Below are positions 10,501 to 20,432 of a DNA stretch of 64,000 nt, one piece after another. Under the pieces are notes generated by a model. It worked only from the letters and a program-made list of their open reading frames with translations. It was not told the DNA's origin and did no database searches. How positions within the stretch are numbered: position 1 is the stretch's first letter; every line of letters starts with the position of its first letter. The position numbers and the translations under genes are program-made. Location: positions 135,416,108-135,480,107 of the forward strand of contig CM043955.1 of assembly GCA_014529385.2 (NCBI GenBank), given 5' to 3'. The stretch comes from Adiantum capillus-veneris (taxonomy: Eukaryota > Streptophyta > Polypodiopsida > Polypodiales > Pteridaceae).

Positions 10501-12053
10501 ATCATGTAGGCAGAAACTGAGCTCTTCATTGATTTATCAAAAGAAAGAGGATTTACAAGTGGAATAGTGCAACCACGCTCACTAGCATCTATATACATGT
10601 TCTTTCCCCTGTAGGTGAAGTAAATTCTCCTTTCAGGGAACTTCATGTTGGCAGCCATGCGATCAAACCATGGTGCCCCTAGGATAACATCCTGATGTTG
10701 GAGAGGAGAGATGAAGAAGTCTTCTTTGTCGACATAGATTTGTACATGAAGCCTCAACTTCCCAATCAAGGGAGTAACAGAGGCTTGTTGTCCCTTCAAA
10801 GCTGCATCGGCTGTTACTATATCTCCCATCTCAAAAGCTTGAATGTCCAACTTGGTGGCCAACTCTATTGATATGAAGTTGAGAGTAGAGCCTGGGTCAA
10901 ACAAGATGAAGGCATCATGCTCTCTTACCTTTCCCCACGCATAGGAAAGTGATGATCCTTTGCAATGAGCATCCTCTTTTGGAGCTTCGATGGTGGAAGC
11001 CCTAGGAGTCTCATTGCGAGTATTCTTCTTGGGGCAAGAACGATAGCCATGTCCTTGATCTCCACACTTGAAACACTTATGGTCCTTGCGAAAAGCTTCA
11101 AGCTCTTCAGGAGAGAGTTTGTTTTTACCTTTGTAAACTCCCTTCTCCTTGGACCGATTGTTGTTGTTGTTGTTGGAAGTGCCTTGGGAATTATTTTGAA
11201 CATTGGATTTCCCCTTTGCATCATTTTTATCTTTGTTTTCCATGGGCTTGACATTACGTCTAGCCCCTTGATGGAAATTGATGCGTGAAGCAACCATGGT
11301 GTGGTGGATTACTTCGGTAATAGTACCGGGCCGTTGAGAGTTGATGTATTCGGCCATCTCTTCAGGTAATCCCGCACATAATTGCTGTCTTTGTTCGGCA
11401 AAGTCTATCTTTTGAAAGACAGTAGCTTTGAGATGTAAATCCCAAAACTTGTCTACATACTTGTTGATAGACTCATGAGAGAGAAGCTTCAAGCCGCGCC
11501 ATTCGGTAAGAACTTTATCTTTAGTATCACTTGGAAGAAATTGCTTCATGATGGAAACTCCTAGAGTTTTCCATGTCTTTGGGGCTTCTCCATTGCCACG
11601 AAGGCTAGCCCACCATTGACGAGCTGATTTTTGGAAGTGCATAGCTACATGGCGTAGCTTGGAGGACTCTGTGAAGCCCTCGTCCCCAAAGGACGCATCA
11701 AATTGCTGGATGAAGGACAACACTTTGTCGGTAGCACCAAAGGTGCCATCGTAGGTGAGAAAAGAGATACTCTTTCCTCCCTCCTTGAACTTCTTTAGCT
11801 TTTGTGACCTTCGCCATGCAGGAAATGATTTGCGATGTCCTCCCCTCTTGTATTCTCTAGGAGAATAGCCATATCTTTCATCGGAAGAGGAGGAAGGTGA
11901 AGAAGAAGGAGAAGAGGGTGACCTCTTCCTAGCCCTTTTCTTCCTTTGTTTCCTCTCTTTCCTTTCAGAGTGATGAGGAGAAGGACTATAGGATGCTCTT
12001 TTCCTCTTGGGAGGAGTAGGCAATCGTCTAGACCGCCGTCTTCGTGGAGCCAC
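7581..12053 (-). CDS. Element C gag-pol polyprotein (capsid, protease, RT, RNase H, integrase, chromodomain)
   Basis: 1,490 codons open without a stop. Residues counted from 12053: basic Ser/Arg-rich region 1-75; capsid about 85-270; CCHC zinc knuckle 327-340 with all four ligands; protease DPGS with catalytic Asp 386; RT with FFDD at 732-735 in place of the usual YxDD; RNase H about 870-1000; integrase with HHCC zinc domain and catalytic D1132, D1193 and E1229 (the D,D-35-E spacing); and a C-terminal chromodomain-like segment (RRYLIKFKNYPFEDAKW). Chromodomains of this type steer integration to marked chromatin. The 12053 start is a GTG inside gag; the true gag start is the ATG at 12358, separated by a frameshift near 12170-12190. 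Apart from that lesion every motif is intact. Confidence 0.93.
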   Translation of the reverse strand: MAPRRRRSRRLPTPPKRKRASYSPSPHHSERKERKQRKKRARKRSPSSPSSSPSSSSDERYGYSPREYKRGGHRKSFPAWRRSQKLKKFKEGGKSISFLTYDGTFGATDKVLSFIQQFDASFGDEGFTESSKLRHVAMHFQKSARQWWASLRGNGEAPKTWKTLGVSIMKQFLPSDTKDKVLTEWRGLKLLSHESINKYVDKFWDLHLKATVFQKIDFAEQRQQLCAGLPEEMAEYINSQRPGTITEVIHHTMVASRINFHQGARRNVKPMENKDKNDAKGKSNVQNNSQGTSNNNNNNRSKEKGVYKGKNKLSPEELEAFRKDHKCFKCGDQGHGYRSCPKKNTRNETPRASTIEAPKEDAHCKGSSLSYAWGKVREHDAFILFDPGSTLNFISIELATKLDIQAFEMGDIVTADAALKGQQASVTPLIGKLRLHVQIYVDKEDFFISPLQHQDVILGAPWFDRMAANMKFPERRIYFTYRGKNMYIDASERGCTIPLVNPLSFDKSMKSSVSAYMIYVKESLKVNNVSSNENDRNQEELDLSTFLKGFQDVFIDDIPMDLPPKRGDDEHRIELLPGSSPPNKPPYRVSQAQQEEIMRQAQELVDKGMVRPSSSPFCSPVLLVQKKDGTYHMCVDYRALNHITIKNRFPVPRVEDLFDKLQGSTYFSRIDLKSGYHQIRMVDEDILKTAFRTTFGLYEYLVMPFVLTNAPATFNRLMEKIFRPYRKFTGVFFDDIIIYSKSLEEHKQHLQVIFQALRENKLFLNQKKSEFFLQEIQYLGHIISHDGIRMDPSKLEVIKSWPKPRNLHELRSFIGMCAYYRRFIAKFSQVAGPLHDLTKKNVKFVWTAKEQNAFEKLKEKLTSQPFLVLPDLSKTFEVQCDACGDCLGAVLLQEGHAIAYESRRLNSDERVLGIYEKELLVVLHALDTWKHYLLGTPFILRTDHQSLKYFMTQTKLSDKQIRWANFLSQFNFHIAHIAGKHNQVADALSRRPKVNAVSIATHNDLSFMIDEYATDPDFRDIMSVLALGKKEEPFTLQDGYLLHDNRLCVTHSLREKVMYESHAPPYAGHRGIQPTLQGVETYFYWPTMKVDIQEYVSKCVVCQKTKYDRGKQPGLLQPLPIPNSPWESISMDFIFGLPKSIHGNTGIWTIVDRFSKQAHFIPVKKTIKARQMATLFISQIFKHHGLPTSIVSDRDPRMTSNFWKGLFENLETRLNFSSAYHPQTDGQSEIANLTILDLLKTYVTKVDQRSQWEKYLPLVEYAYNNTVHTSTGKAPFEIIEGRPKSPLLLKVHGKIFAADEYSRDLQESFQKIREAIAISQQRQKAAADKHRRALMLKENGWVLLKFPKARFRQTTGKNPTGHQKYYAKLAKRYYGPFQILKPINETDYQLKLPNHWLIHNAFHVSLLKPYKGEPPIEPIIEDPPEVENQEEVLQPEDVLRHEDKVLRHGNIIRRYLIKFKNYPFEDAKWMQGVQLKDNMNLVNAYNATLE

Positions 12054-12067
12054 ATCTTCAGAAGAAC

Positions 12068-12358
12068 TTAGACTGTCATTGCTTTCTTTCTCTTTGGATT
12101 CCTCCTCTTGAATGGGAGAGAGTCTTCTTTTGGGGGTCTCTTCAAAAGACCTCCTAAGCTCTCTTTCTTCTGGGAGAGGGAAATTCCATAAGCACGAAGT
12201 TGTTGAGTAACTTCGGCTTGCAAAACAGGGTTGCCCATAGCTTGTTGCAACCTAGTGACAAGATAATTCACAAACATGGGAGCATCATCATTAGCACCTT
12301 CATGTGCAAAATCAAAGCTATCAATGTTCATTCTACTCTCTTGATTATTGTCAGCCAT
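12068..12358 (-). pseudogene. Element C gag N-terminus, separated from the polyprotein by a frameshift
   Basis: The ATG at 12358 starts MADNNQES and the frame shows FDFAHEGANDD and YLVTRLQQAMGNP, matching the gag start of element A. Near the run of pyrimidines coding for Ile-Ser-Leu (about 12170-12190), comparison with A places the true continuation in the polyprotein frame. A one-base indel there takes this frame to a stop at 12068. The two frames overlap by open sequence, so a programmed frameshift cannot be fully excluded, but A shows no such arrangement at this place. Confidence 0.82.
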
Positions 12359-12758
12359 GTTAACAAAATTTATGTTTATACTTAGTGTATGCTTTGGCAA
12401 TACAAAACCTTAGTTTCCACTCCTCTTAGCCTTTGAAAATCGGCTCTTAAGTATCTACACCCATGGCTCAAAGTGGTTAATTATAGAGAGTAGAGGAGTA
12501 GGTCTAACATAGCAGAGTTGCCAAGGGCTAGCTCCTTTCAGACTTCTTATGGCTCAATAATGGTAAAGCCGTAGGCAAGTCTAAAATGACTCCATTATTA
12601 AGTCCAAAGCTCCCGAGGTGTGCACCATCCCCCACATAGTGGGCTTAACAAAACCGATATTAGATCCCAGTTCCACTTACTCTATTATAATTAACAACAT
12701 CAACCATTTATAGGATACTTAAGGACCTCTCTTCTTAAGCAAGAAAAGAGAAACCAAA

Positions 12759-12772
12759 TGCTCTGATACCAA
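12759..12772 (-). other. Element C primer binding site (initiator tRNA-Met)
   Basis: On the minus strand TTGGTATCAGAGCA follows the 5' LTR directly; it matches the standard plant initiator tRNA-Met complement. Confidence 0.92.
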
Positions 12773-13788
12773 TGTAATGGAATTTGCCTATTCAATTTGA
12801 GAGTAGCGGAATTTAATGAGAATACTTTCAAGAAATGATTTTGTGAGCATAGCGGGTAGACATAATTGAAGATAGCAACATAATCATAGCAATTAGTTAA
12901 CTTGGCATAGACAATACTTTTGCAAGAGAGAGAATTTAGAGAACATGACAACAGTTGAGGACCGGATTTATGTGGAGCCGGTCCCCCTCCAATAGGCATT
13001 TGTATTATGATTTCTCCCATAAAGAGAGACTTGTTACAATACATTCTTTGTGTTCCTTGTGACCTAGGTGAAGCAATGAAGATGGAAAGCTTCATGCATC
13101 ACCATCATAGCATAACCTAAACTTGAAGAAAGCTTTAACTATACCAAGCCTCAGTCCCAAGACCTCAAACACCTTCGAAGGTGGAGAGAGCTAGCAGGGA
13201 ATGAGGGTAGGGAAGAGGAAGAAGAAACATTTCATACGAGAAAGAGCTAGTTCCTTACTTATCATAACTCTTGAGCTAGCATACATAATAGCATAGTAAT
13301 GAAGAAGAAGGAGATGACAAGCTCAAGCATTGAAGCATGGCTCTTGGTTGGATTTTCACTCCATAGCCAAGACTGTTGGTGTAGGCTCTCAACCTCTACT
13401 TGCTTGGAGAGGGAGCTCTTGCACTTTGCATAGCACACAATGAGAGTGTTTGTGAGTGTGTGTGGGTGAGTATACCCCCTAAGCACCCCCCTAGCTTGCT
13501 TGGGTCAACCCCCCCTTGTAGCTCATGCTTGAAGCTCATTGGACCCCTCTAGGCCTAGCCAATCACAAGCAGGAGCCATTACAAGCAACAGGGGTAGCCT
13601 TGGGACAAGTGTCCCCCTTTCCCCTTTGAGAGAGAGGACTTGATAAATGCAAAATCAATTAATTAAATATCCTAAATTATCATTGGACCCCTTGGGTGGC
13701 CAACCAATAGGCTTCAGGCACACCATGAGGGCAACATGAGGAGGAACTTGACAAGTATCCTTGCTGCCTCTTCAAGCTGGGGCTTCCC

Positions 13789-13876
<88 letters not shown>

Positions 13877-14447
13877 TCTCTCTCATATCCCCCCCTTGTA
13901 GGGATCTTTTTGACTTTAGGAGCTCAAGCACCTTAGTCATCAAGCATGACAAAGCACTTGGACTAGGGGGGTATTCCCACAAGCATCTCAGGCAAGCATG
14001 TCAATGCACCTCAAGCACCTTAATCAAGCGGCAAGTCAAGCACCTCAAGCATGGAGTAAGTCAAGCACCTCAAGCACCTTAATCAAGCACCTCAAGGAGG
14101 ACAAACACCTCAAGCACGACAAGCACCTCAAGCAGGTCAAGCACCTCGAGCTTGGGCCGGGTTCCCACCTCAAGCTCAGCCCTAGCTTACCTAAGGTCAA
14201 AGGACTTTTTCACACATTATTGGAGGTCTCAATGAAGCTAACACTCAGGTATTATGCTCCATTGGTTAGCCTTGCTCTTGATAGACCATCTCCCATTTGG
14301 GCCCCTTTACTATTGGCCCCGTGTTGAGATAGATCTATAAGCATATATCTATATCTTAACACTTGTTCCCGTTTATTCTCCCACATTAAGTGATCAATTT
14401 AATATGAGAAAATCATTTGGGTTGGTTAGATATTAGATTTTATGACA
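12773..14447 (-). repeat. Element C 5' LTR (right copy)
   Basis: 1,675 bp, plus-strand ends TGTAATGG and TTATGACA. It differs from the left copy mainly by a longer (GT)n tract (13791-13874, 84 bp against 50) and by lacking a 20-bp piece. It is followed by the GGTCT target duplication. Confidence 0.94.
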
Positions 14448-17400
14448 GGTCTAGCCTACGAGCCAACGGTGAAGCTCCACGAACATGGAAAGCTTTAAGA
14501 GCTTCCATTATGAAGCAGTTTTTGGCCACTGATGCCAAAGACAAGGTACTCACCGAATGGCGAAGTTTAAAGCTCTCTCCCAGTGAATCCATCCACAAAT
14601 ATGTAGACAAGTTTTGGGACCTACAACTCAAAGCCATTGTCTTCAAAAAGTTGGATTTTGGAGAGCAAAAACAACAATTTTGTGTGGGCTTAACCGAAGA
14701 AATGGCGGAGTATGTCAACTCCCAAAGGCCACGTACCATATCGGCGGTAATACACCATACTATGGCGGCCTCTCGAATCAATTTCCAAACGGGGGCTAAA
14801 AGAAATAATAAGCCCCCGGAAAACAAGGGCTCCAATGAGCCTAAGGGGAAGGACAATGTCCAAAAGTCTCCTAAGGGCAACTCCAACAAAGCTCAAGAGA
14901 AGGGAGTTTACAAAGGTAAGAACAAACTCTCTCCTGAAGATCTTGAGCATTATCGCAAGGATAACCGGTGTTTCAAGTGCGGCGAACAAGGGAATGCGTA
15001 CCACGCTTGTCCCCAAAAGAACAACCGCCAAGATACTCCTAGAGCTTCCTTGGTTGAAATCCAAGAGGAGGAGACTCACCAAACTCATCACAAAGGATCT
15101 CCTCTATGCCATGCTTGGGGAAAGGTAAGAGAACATGATGCTTTTATTCTGTTTGACCCTGGTTCTACTCACAATTTTATATCTATAGAGTTAGCCACCA
15201 AGCTAGGCATACAATCCTATGAGATGGGAGATGTCCTACCCGCAGACAGTGCCTTCAAGGGGCAAGAAGCTTCAGTCACTCCCTTAGTCGGGAAATTGAG
15301 GCTTCATGTCCAAGGATATGTGGACAAAGAGGACTTCTTTATCTCTCCTCTCAAGCATGAGGATGTAATCCTAGGGGCACCATGGTTTGACCGCCTGGCT
15401 GCCGATGTTAAGTTTCCTGAAAGGAGAATCTCCTTTAAGTTCAGGGAAAAAGACATGTATATAGATGCTAAGGAAATGGGTAACACTATCCCCATTGTAC
15501 ATACACCAGCTTTCAAGAAGTCAATAAAGAGCTCTATTACCGTGTACATGATTTTTGTTAAAGACTCTCAAAATGAACCTAATGCTTTAGCAAAATAAAA
15601 TAAAAGCAACCAAAAGGAATTAGAGTTATCCAATTTTCTCAAGGGGTTTCAAGATGTTTTTATTGACGACATCCCTTGTGAGCTACCTCCTAAACGAGGT
15701 AATGATGACCATGCAATTGAAATTCTCCTAGGAAGTTCACCGCCTAACAAACCTCCTTATAGAGTTTCTCAAGCTCAACAAGAGGAGATTATGCGGCAAG
15801 TGCATGAGTTAGTTGAGAAGGGTATGGTTAGGCCAAGCTCATCTCCATTTTGCTCACCTGTGCTATTAGTGCAAAAGAAATACGGCACATATCGTATGTG
15901 TGTCGACTATAGAGCACTAAATAGGATCACTATCAAGAATAGGTTTCCCGTTAAACGGGTAGAAGACCTATTTGATAAGCTACAAGGATCGACCTACTTC
16001 AGTAGGATTGACCTAAAAAGTGGCTATCATCAAATAAGGATAGTTGATCAACACATTGTAAAGACCGCATTTCGCACCACATTTGGTCTTTACGAATACA
16101 TTGTCATGCCTTTTGGCTTGACCAATGCACTAGCCACATTCAACCACTTGATGGAGAAGCTGTTCAGGCCTCATCGAACCTTCACTGGAGTGTTCTTTGA
16201 TGATATTATCATCTACTCTAATTCATTAGAAGAACACAAGAAACACCTCCAAGTAATATTTCAAGTTTTGAGAGAGAATAAACTTTATGTTAATCAAAAG
16301 AAAAGTGAATTTTTCTTGCAAGAGATTCAGTATTTAGGTCACATTATCTCTCAAGATGGCATCCAAATGGATCCATCAAAGTTAGAGGTAATAAAAGGAT
16401 GGCCGAAACCAAGGAATCTTCATGAACTAAGAAGCTTTATAGGTATGTGTGCATACTATAGACGCTTCATAGAAAAGTTCTCACAAATTGCGGGACCATT
16501 ACATGACCTAACAAAGAAAAGCGTTAGGTATACATGGTCTGCTAAGGAGAACAATGCTTTCGAAAAGCTTATCTCTCAACCTGTGCTTACACTACCAGAT
16601 CTCTCAAAACCATTTGAGGTCCAATGTGATGATTGTGGTGATTTCCTTGGAGCTGTTTTACTCCAAGAAGGACATGCCATAGGATATGAGAGTCGAAGGC
16701 TCGACCCTGTTGAGCAAGATCTAGGCATATATGAAAAGGAGCTCCTTGCAGTTCTACCTGCCTTAGACTCATGCAAGCACTATTTATTGGGGACTCCTTT
16801 TATTCTGTGAACGGATCACCAAAGTCTTAAGTACTTCATGACGCAGACCAAGCTCTCCGACAAACAAATGAGGTGGGTAAATTTCCTTTCGCAATTTCAT
16901 TTTCATATTGCTCACATTGTTGGCAAGCATAATCAAGTAGCTGATGCACTCTCAAGACGGAAGAAAGAAGAACCATTTACCTTACAAGATGGTTATCTTC
17001 TCTATGGCAATAGACTATGCGTTACTAACTCACTATGTGAGAAAGTAATGTATGAATCTCATGCTCCACCTTATGCGGGGCATAGAGGGATTCAATCTAT
17101 CTTAAAGGGAATTGAAACATATTTCTATTGGCCTACCATGAAAGTGAACATACAAGAGTATGTTTCTAAATGTGTGGTATGCCAAAAGACAAAATTTGAT
17201 AGAGGGAAGCAACTTGGATTGCTTCAACCCTTGCCAATCCCTAATTCACCATGGGAGAGCATATCCATGGATTTTATCTTTGGATTGCCTAAGTCTATAC
17301 ATGGGAATACGGGAATATGGACGATAGTAGACAGGTTCAGTAAACAAGCTCATTTTATACCTGTCAAAAAGACTGTCAAAGCCCATCAAATGCCAACCCT

Positions 17401-18349
17401 CTTCATTTCACAAATTTTCAAGTACCATGGCTTGCCAATGTCCATAGTGTCGGATAGAGATCCTAGAATGACCAGTAATTTCTGGAAGGGTCTCTTTGAG
17501 AATTTAGGGACAAGGCTAAACTTCTCTTCAGCCTATCATCCACAAACGGATGGCCAAAGTGAAATAGCTAACCTAACCATTCTCGATCTACTAAAAGCCC
17601 ATGTAACGGAAGTAGATCAAAGATCCCAATGGGAGAAGTACTTACCCTTAGTGGAGTATGCTTACAATAACACTGTACATACTTCCACGGGAAAAGCACC
17701 TTTCGAGGTAATTGAGGGAAGATAAAAAAGTCCCTTGCTACTTAAGGTACATGGGAAGATCTTCACTGAAGATGAGTATAGCCGAGACCTACAAGAATCT
17801 TTCCAAAATATTAAGGATGCTATCTCTATCTCATAGCAAAGGCAAAAGGCTGCTGCTGACAAGCACAAAAGAGCCCAAGCCTTTAAAGAAAACGATTGGG
17901 TCTTGTTAAAGTTTCCCAAGGCTCGATTAAGGCACACGACGGGCAAGAATCCTATGGGCCACCAAAAGTACTATGCTAAACTAGCAAAAAGGTACTATGG
18001 TACCTTCCAGATTCTTAGTCCAATCAATGAGATGTCCTATCAACTCAAGTTTCCCAATCATTGGCTCATACACAATGCTTTCCATGTGAGCCTATTAAAG
18101 CCTTACAAAGGAGAGCCACCTCAAGAACCAACTATTGAAGACCCATCGGAGATCGAGGACTAAGAGGAGGTGCTGCAACCCGAGTCCATTCTCCGACATG
18201 AAGACACGGTATTAAGAGGTGGTAAGACTATCCGACGATATCTTATTAAGTTTAAGAATTATCCTTTTGAAGATGCTAGATGGATGCAAGGCATACAATT
18301 AAAGGATAACCTAAACCTTGTCAATGCTTACAATACTTCCCAAGAGTAA
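14448..18349 (+). pseudogene. Element A gag C-terminus and pol, five in-frame stops
   Basis: This resumes A's gag right after the duplicated GGTCT. One frame runs to TAA 18347 but has stops at 15596, 16808, 17723, 17834 and 18161. Zinc knuckle at 14969-15010 reads CFKCGEQGNAYHAC, with the His ligand replaced by Asn. Protease has DPGS; RT has FFDD at 16193-16204; then RNase H. Between RNase H and integrase (DALSRR to KKEEPF, about 16960) 37 codons present in C are missing, in frame. Integrase HHCC and D,D,E motifs are still readable (MDFIFG, SDRDP, QTDGQSE), and the chromodomain-like tail ends at 18349. The stop at 16808 (TGA) replaces CGA in C, as expected from decay of a methylated CpG. Confidence 0.93.
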
Positions 18350-18694
18350 GCAAATGTACAAAATGTTAAAAATGAACAAAGTTTTTTTTTGTCTTATAAG
18401 ACTCTCTTTTTCTTTATTGTGCACAAAAATGAAGTAGTATGCATGCTTAGATCAAGTTTGCGGAGACGACGTCTCCCAAACACCAAGTAGAGCTTGTCAC
18501 TCTACTATGGAAGATTGATAGGACTAATGTGTAGACATGCTTGCTGCAGCCTCAGGCTCTCAAGCGCCAAATGGACTAGTCATCCATTGTGGAATGATGT
18601 CGTAGGGTAACATAGGGATCCTCTACCCACTAAGAAAAGGACTCATGAATATGCTTTATCTTCTCTACACCATAGTCGAGGACGACTATGATTT
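18350..18694 (+). other. Element A 3' untranslated region
   Basis: Non-coding, homologous to the same region of element C. It includes the conserved palindromic CATAGTCGAGGACGACTATG at 18671-18690. Confidence 0.65.
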
Positions 18695-18708
18695 CAAGAG
18701 AGAGGCAA
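18695..18708 (+). other. Element A polypurine tract
   Basis: CAAGAGAGAGGCAA abuts the TG of the 3' LTR. Confidence 0.85.
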
Positions 18709-20425
18709 TGTAATAATAATCAATATCTAATTCTCCTAAATGATTTTCTCATTTTAAACTGATCATTTAACGTGGGGAAGTGCCAGGGGAGAAAAAGATA
18801 GAATATTGGTTAAGCTAGCAGACCGGCCACAGTAGGGATCCAAAGGAGGGAAAATAGGGATCCAAAGGGGGGGCCATCTGCAAAAGAGCCATGTGCAACA
18901 ATGGGTTGAAAAGACCCTAAGGTTCAGTCCATTAAGACTTCCAAAATGCTAAGGTTACAAAATTCAAAGGTTGTACGTGTCCAAAGGGTTAAAGCTTAGG
19001 GGGAATTGGATGCTTTGTGTGCTCTCCAAAGTCAACACACATCCCTACACATGAGGGGGTGAGCCCTACAGGTTACAAAATTCAAAGGTTGTACGTGTCC
19101 AAAGGGTTAAAGCTTAGGGGGAATTGGATGCTTTGTGTGCTCTCCAAAGTCAACACACATCCCTACACATGAGGGGGTGAGCCCTAAAGGTAGGGGATGA
19201 GAGAGAAAGTCACACACACACACACACACAGGCTCGCTTTACACAAAGGAAATTAGGGACACATGTCAGCTCCCTAGCCCAAATGCCCACAAGGTGTGTC
19301 CAATTCCTACTGGATGGCCTTGGAGGTGGACCAATGAGAATTAAGCTAGAGTAAATCTAGTTTAATTAATTTAAAAACATTTAATAAAAGAAACCAATGA
19401 GAATTAAGTCTCCTAGAAGTCTATTGGGCAGTCTCACAAGGGGTTCAATGAGCATTCAGGATCCCAATGGCTTGTCTGATTCTATTGGCCAGGAGGCAAA
19501 GGAGTCCAATGAGAGTTTAGTTTAATTATTAAATTACCTAAAGCTCTCACAAAAGGGAAAAGGGGGACACATGTTAGAAGGCTATCACTTATGCTGCTTA
19601 ATAATCATTGGCTTGTGACTTGGGGAGAGCCAATGACGGCTCAGCAAGAGCAAATAGCAAGAGGGCTCGCCCAAGAGAGAGAGGGGGGGCTGATTTTTGC
19701 AAGGCATTATCACACACACACTCACACAATCTCATGTGTGAAGAAAGAGAAGACTATCTCTTCCCAAGATTTAATGGAGAGCTCATCACCTACTCCAAGC
19801 TTGTGAGATAGAAGCCTACATCAACACACTCTTGGCATGTGGATGCAAATCCAACCAAGAGCCAAGCTTCAATGCATGCTCATCTCCTCTACCAAGCTAA
19901 TTACTAAGCTAAGCTATGCTAATATAAGTGATTATGTGAGGAGATGTACATATTTCTCGTAAGATACTCCTTCTTCCTCTCAATCTACTCTCATACCCTG
20001 CTAGCTCTCACCATCTTCGAAGGTGTGTGAGGTCTTGGGTCTGAGAACGGGGATAATTAAAGTTGTGTTTGTTAAGTGTTTTTCTTAGTGCATGAAGCTT
20101 TCATCTTCATTGCACTAGCTAGTCTTGAAAGAACACAAAGAATTGTATTGTACAATGTCTCTCTTGATGGGAGAAACCATAATACAAAGCCTTTTGGAGG
20201 GGGGACCGGCTCCATGCAAATCTGGTCCTCAACTGTTGTCAATAGCTTAATTTCTCTCTCTTTTGAAAGTATTGTTGATGCTATCTAACTAGGTGTTATG
20301 CTTTTTGTTGCTCTCTCCACCCAAGCACTCTTGTAATTCTCATTAAGAATCTATTCTAATGAAATCCCCACTATGTTCATGCTAATTTCCGCTACACATA
20401 AGTTTTTAGACCATTAAATGTTACA
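18709..20425 (+). repeat. Element A 3' LTR
   Basis: 1,717 bp, TGTAATAATAATC to ATGTTACA. It exceeds the 5' LTR mainly because of a 117-bp tandem duplication at 18953-19186. The first 330 bp show about 8 substitutions against the 5' LTR. Confidence 0.93.
18953..19186. repeat. 117-bp tandem duplication in element A 3' LTR only
   Basis: Units 18953-19069 and 19070-19186 are nearly identical; the 5' LTR has one copy. It therefore arose after insertion. Confidence 0.92.
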
Positions 20426-20432
20426 AAATCAG

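Larger units (their letters stand above)
5560..14447 (-). mobile_element. Element C: Ty3/gypsy chromodomain retrotransposon, nearly complete, nested in A
   Basis: 8,888 bp in opposite orientation to its host A, flanked by a perfect 5-bp target duplication GGTCT (5555-5559 and 14448-14452). Reading the minus strand: 5' LTR (12773-14447), PBS, gag start at 12358, polyprotein to 7581, PPT, 3' LTR (5560-7220). LTRs differ at roughly 27 sites plus a 20-bp indel and a GT-length change, about 1.6% by eye. Its proteins closely resemble those of A, so this is an insertion into a sister element. Confidence 0.96.
2620..20425 (+). mobile_element. Element A: Ty3/gypsy LTR retrotransposon, decayed, interrupted by element C
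   Basis: Both ends are LTRs starting TGT and ending TTACA. Flanks read AAATT on the left and AAATC on the right, a 5-bp target duplication with one mismatch. Element C accounts for 8.9 kb of the span, so A itself is about 8.9 kb. Order: 5' LTR, PBS resembling initiator-tRNA-Met complement, gag, protease, RT, RNase H, integrase, chromodomain-like C-terminus, PPT, 3' LTR. It sits inside a LINE endonuclease. LTR divergence by eye is about 2-3%. Confidence 0.93.

Noticed and set aside
10965-11288. Plus-strand frame with hydrophobic stretches, like a membrane protein
   Set aside because: It is the antisense of the gag and zinc-knuckle part of element C.
13736-14082. CVCVCV frames
   Set aside because: Translation of the (GT)n tract in the C LTR.
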